From contig CANRFB010000002.1 in assembly GCA_947629785.1 (NCBI GenBank), positions 94,455 to 158,454 on the forward strand: 64,000 nt of DNA. The letters run 5' to 3'. Positions 62,074-64,000 of the stretch are shown in pieces (position 1 is the stretch's first letter; every line of letters starts with the position of its first letter). Under the pieces are notes generated by a model. It searched no databases, had not been told where the DNA came from, and was given only the letters and a program-made list of their open reading frames with translations. The position numbers and the translations under genes were made by a program. Source of the stretch: an uncultured Clostridia bacterium. Its GTDB lineage: Bacteria; Bacillota; Clostridia; Oscillospirales; Ruminococcaceae.

Positions 62074-62913
62074 TTATTTTTCTTTTTTGTTTGCAAGCTT
62101 GACAATTCTGTCAATGTTCTTCTTGTCGGTGGTGGAACTTCCTATATATGTAGGATAAGCGTTATACAATCCGTGGAAATCCGAGCCGCCGGTCACGATA
62201 AGGTCGTACTTTTCGGCAATTTCCAGAAGTTTCCCGCGCTGCTCCTCATTTGCGGAATAGTGGTAAACTTCCACGCCGTCAAGTTTGCCCTTTGCGGAAA
62301 GTTCCTCCAGCAGTTCCAGCGAATCGTAATACACAGGGTGCGCCATAACGGCAACTCCCCTTGCGGAATGTATAAGGTCAAGCACGAAATTCACGTCGGG
62401 ATATTCCCTTTCAACTATACAGGAACCCGTTTTCAGGTCAAAGAGTTCATCACTTAGTTTGCCGTAGAATTCGGTGGTATATCCGTAATCAATAAGCGCG
62501 TGCATTATGTGCTGTTTGAAAATGCTCTTCGAGCCTGTGGCGTATTTCATAACGCTTTCGGCAGTTATGGGGTAAATTTTCATAACGTTCTCGACCATTT
62601 CGCGGGCGCACGCCTTGCGTATCTCGCAGGCTTTTATACAAACGCCCTCTAACCTGTCGGGTTTCTGCGGAGCGTAGCAAAGAATATGTACCTTACGTCC
62701 GCGGGACTTGTCCCAAGCGGAAAGTTCCACCCCGGGCAGGACTTTAACGCCGTATCTATCTCCCAGAATCTTCGAGCGGGAAATTGACGACATGGTGTCA
62801 TGGTCTGTAATGGATATGAACTCAATGCCCGTTCTTTTCGCCTGAACGATAATATCCTCTATTCCCAGAGAACCGTCGGAAAGCTTGGTGTGACAGTGAA
62901 GATCGCCAACCAT
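62074..62913 (-). CDS. PHP domain protein
   Basis: MVGDLHCHTKLSDGSLGIEDIIVQAK, SITDHDTM; ATG 62913 with AAAGGAG RBS. Confidence 0.85.
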   Translation of the reverse strand: MVGDLHCHTKLSDGSLGIEDIIVQAKRTGIEFISITDHDTMSSISRSKILGDRYGVKVLPGVELSAWDKSRGRKVHILCYAPQKPDRLEGVCIKACEIRKACAREMVENVMKIYPITAESVMKYATGSKSIFKQHIMHALIDYGYTTEFYGKLSDELFDLKTGSCIVEREYPDVNFVLDLIHSARGVAVMAHPVYYDSLELLEELSAKGKLDGVEVYHYSANEEQRGKLLEIAEKYDLIVTGGSDFHGLYNAYPTYIGSSTTDKKNIDRIVKLANKKEK

Positions 62914-63117
62914 ATCTTCAGCTCCTTTTGCAATAAATTTCATATTAATGTATCCGCAAGACGGGAAAATTTATCGGAGATTTTGGAAAATTCAGGGTAT
63001 AATATAAAGAACAACAACGAAATTTATGATGATAAGGATACACTGCTTTTTAATTATACCATAAAACTATAAAATATTGCAAGTGTTTTTATGAAATATA
63101 TCTAAACAAACACCAAA

Positions 63118-64000
63118 TTACAGAAATTTCCCCATGAACCATACATTTTCCGCGCGGAACTCCCTGCCGTTCAGGTAGGAAAGGCAACCGCTTTCGGAAG
63201 TGAAATCAAATTTCAGCTTATAGGAATACAGCGCCTGTGTTTTTATGCCGAACTCCCTGTTTACCCTGTTGATGCCGTATTTCCCATCGCCCAGAAGCGG
63301 ACAGCCGATATAGGCAAGGTGCGCCCGTATCTGATGGGTACGCCCCGTGTGGAGTTTCACTTCCAGCAGAGAAAGTTTCCCGTCCGATTTCAGAACGGTA
63401 TATTCGGTAATGATAGTCTTGTTTTCGGGGGTTTTCCTGCCGCTGACCTTTACGGTATTTGAAGCGGAGTCCTTTTCAAGATAAGCCGTGAGAATGTCGT
63501 GGTTCTTGGGCGGTTTCCCCACCACAATGCAAAGGTAGGTCTTTTCTATCTCCCTGTCCTTTATTTTTTGGTTAAGAATACGCAAAGACTCGGCATTTTT
63601 GGCGGCAATTACAATTCCGCCCGTGTTCCTGTCAAGGCGGTTGCAGAGCGCGGGGGCAAAGCTGTTTTCGCTTTCGGGGGAATACTCGCCCTTTTCGTAA
63701 AGATAGCGTTTCAGGCGGTTTATGACGGTATCGGCTGTGTTGTCGTTGTCCTCGTGGACTACCATGCCGTTTTTCTTGTCTATTAAAATTATATTTTCGT
63801 CCTCGTAAATTATGACAAGCTGTGATGGAACGTTCATAAACTCATTTTCGGAGAATGTACCGAAAAACTCGTCGTTTATGTACATCTGCACAATATCCCC
63901 CTCGGCAAGTCTGGTTGAAATTCCCCCCCGCCTGCCGTTTATCTTTATCCGCTTGTTCCGTATAGCCTTATACATCATGCCCTGCGGAAGTTTCGGGACT
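63118..64000 (-). CDS. RluA-family pseudouridine synthase (N-terminus off right edge)
   Basis: ALCNRLDRNTGGIVIAAKN, LHTGRTHQIRAHLAYIGCPLLGDGKYG; frame stays open to the window edge. Confidence 0.88.
   Translation of the reverse strand, partial: VPKLPQGMMYKAIRNKRIKINGRRGGISTRLAEGDIVQMYINDEFFGTFSENEFMNVPSQLVIIYEDENIILIDKKNGMVVHEDNDNTADTVINRLKRYLYEKGEYSPESENSFAPALCNRLDRNTGGIVIAAKNAESLRILNQKIKDREIEKTYLCIVVGKPPKNHDILTAYLEKDSASNTVKVSGRKTPENKTIITEYTVLKSDGKLSLLEVKLHTGRTHQIRAHLAYIGCPLLGDGKYGINRVNREFGIKTQALYSYKLKFDFTSESGCLSYLNGREFRAENVWFMGKFL

Overview
Chromosomal window that looks like a Ruminococcus/Oscillospiraceae-type Clostridia (inference from gene content and style only). Most of it is housekeeping: rpiB, upp, glmS, ppa, tmRNA-smpB, clpB, nadA, an aspartate aminotransferase, an L-fucose catabolic cluster (fucI/kinase/fucU/fucO/fucA), metY, manA, glucokinase, ilvD, rpoBC, pfkA, a THF riboswitch with a folT-like ECF gene, malic enzyme, and an RluA-type pseudouridine synthase at the right edge. 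There are also three MATE transporters, a HEPN/MNT pair and two c-di-GMP proteins. The most interesting material is non-coding or modular: (1) a ~650-nt, highly structured, promoter-preceded intergenic element at 905-1556 that looks like a large ornate ncRNA; (2) a dispersed repeat family built from GAGTTAA/GAGTTGA heptamers and GCAGGCTGAGCCTGC palindromes, which repeatedly sits at gene 3' ends and supplies the stop codon of at least four genes and abuts the tmRNA 3' end; (3) an Rpn-like PD-(D/E)XK nuclease gene followed by orphan in-frame 3' cassettes at an exact 189-bp period, with variation focused on a putative recognition helix; (4) an in-frame fusion of a sugar-isomerase TIM barrel to an acyl-CoA synthetase; (5) a perfect CIRCE operator with no chaperone gene next to it; (6) a two-copy multi-hairpin repeat at convergent gene ends. 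No searches or folding programs were run; family names come from recognised motifs.
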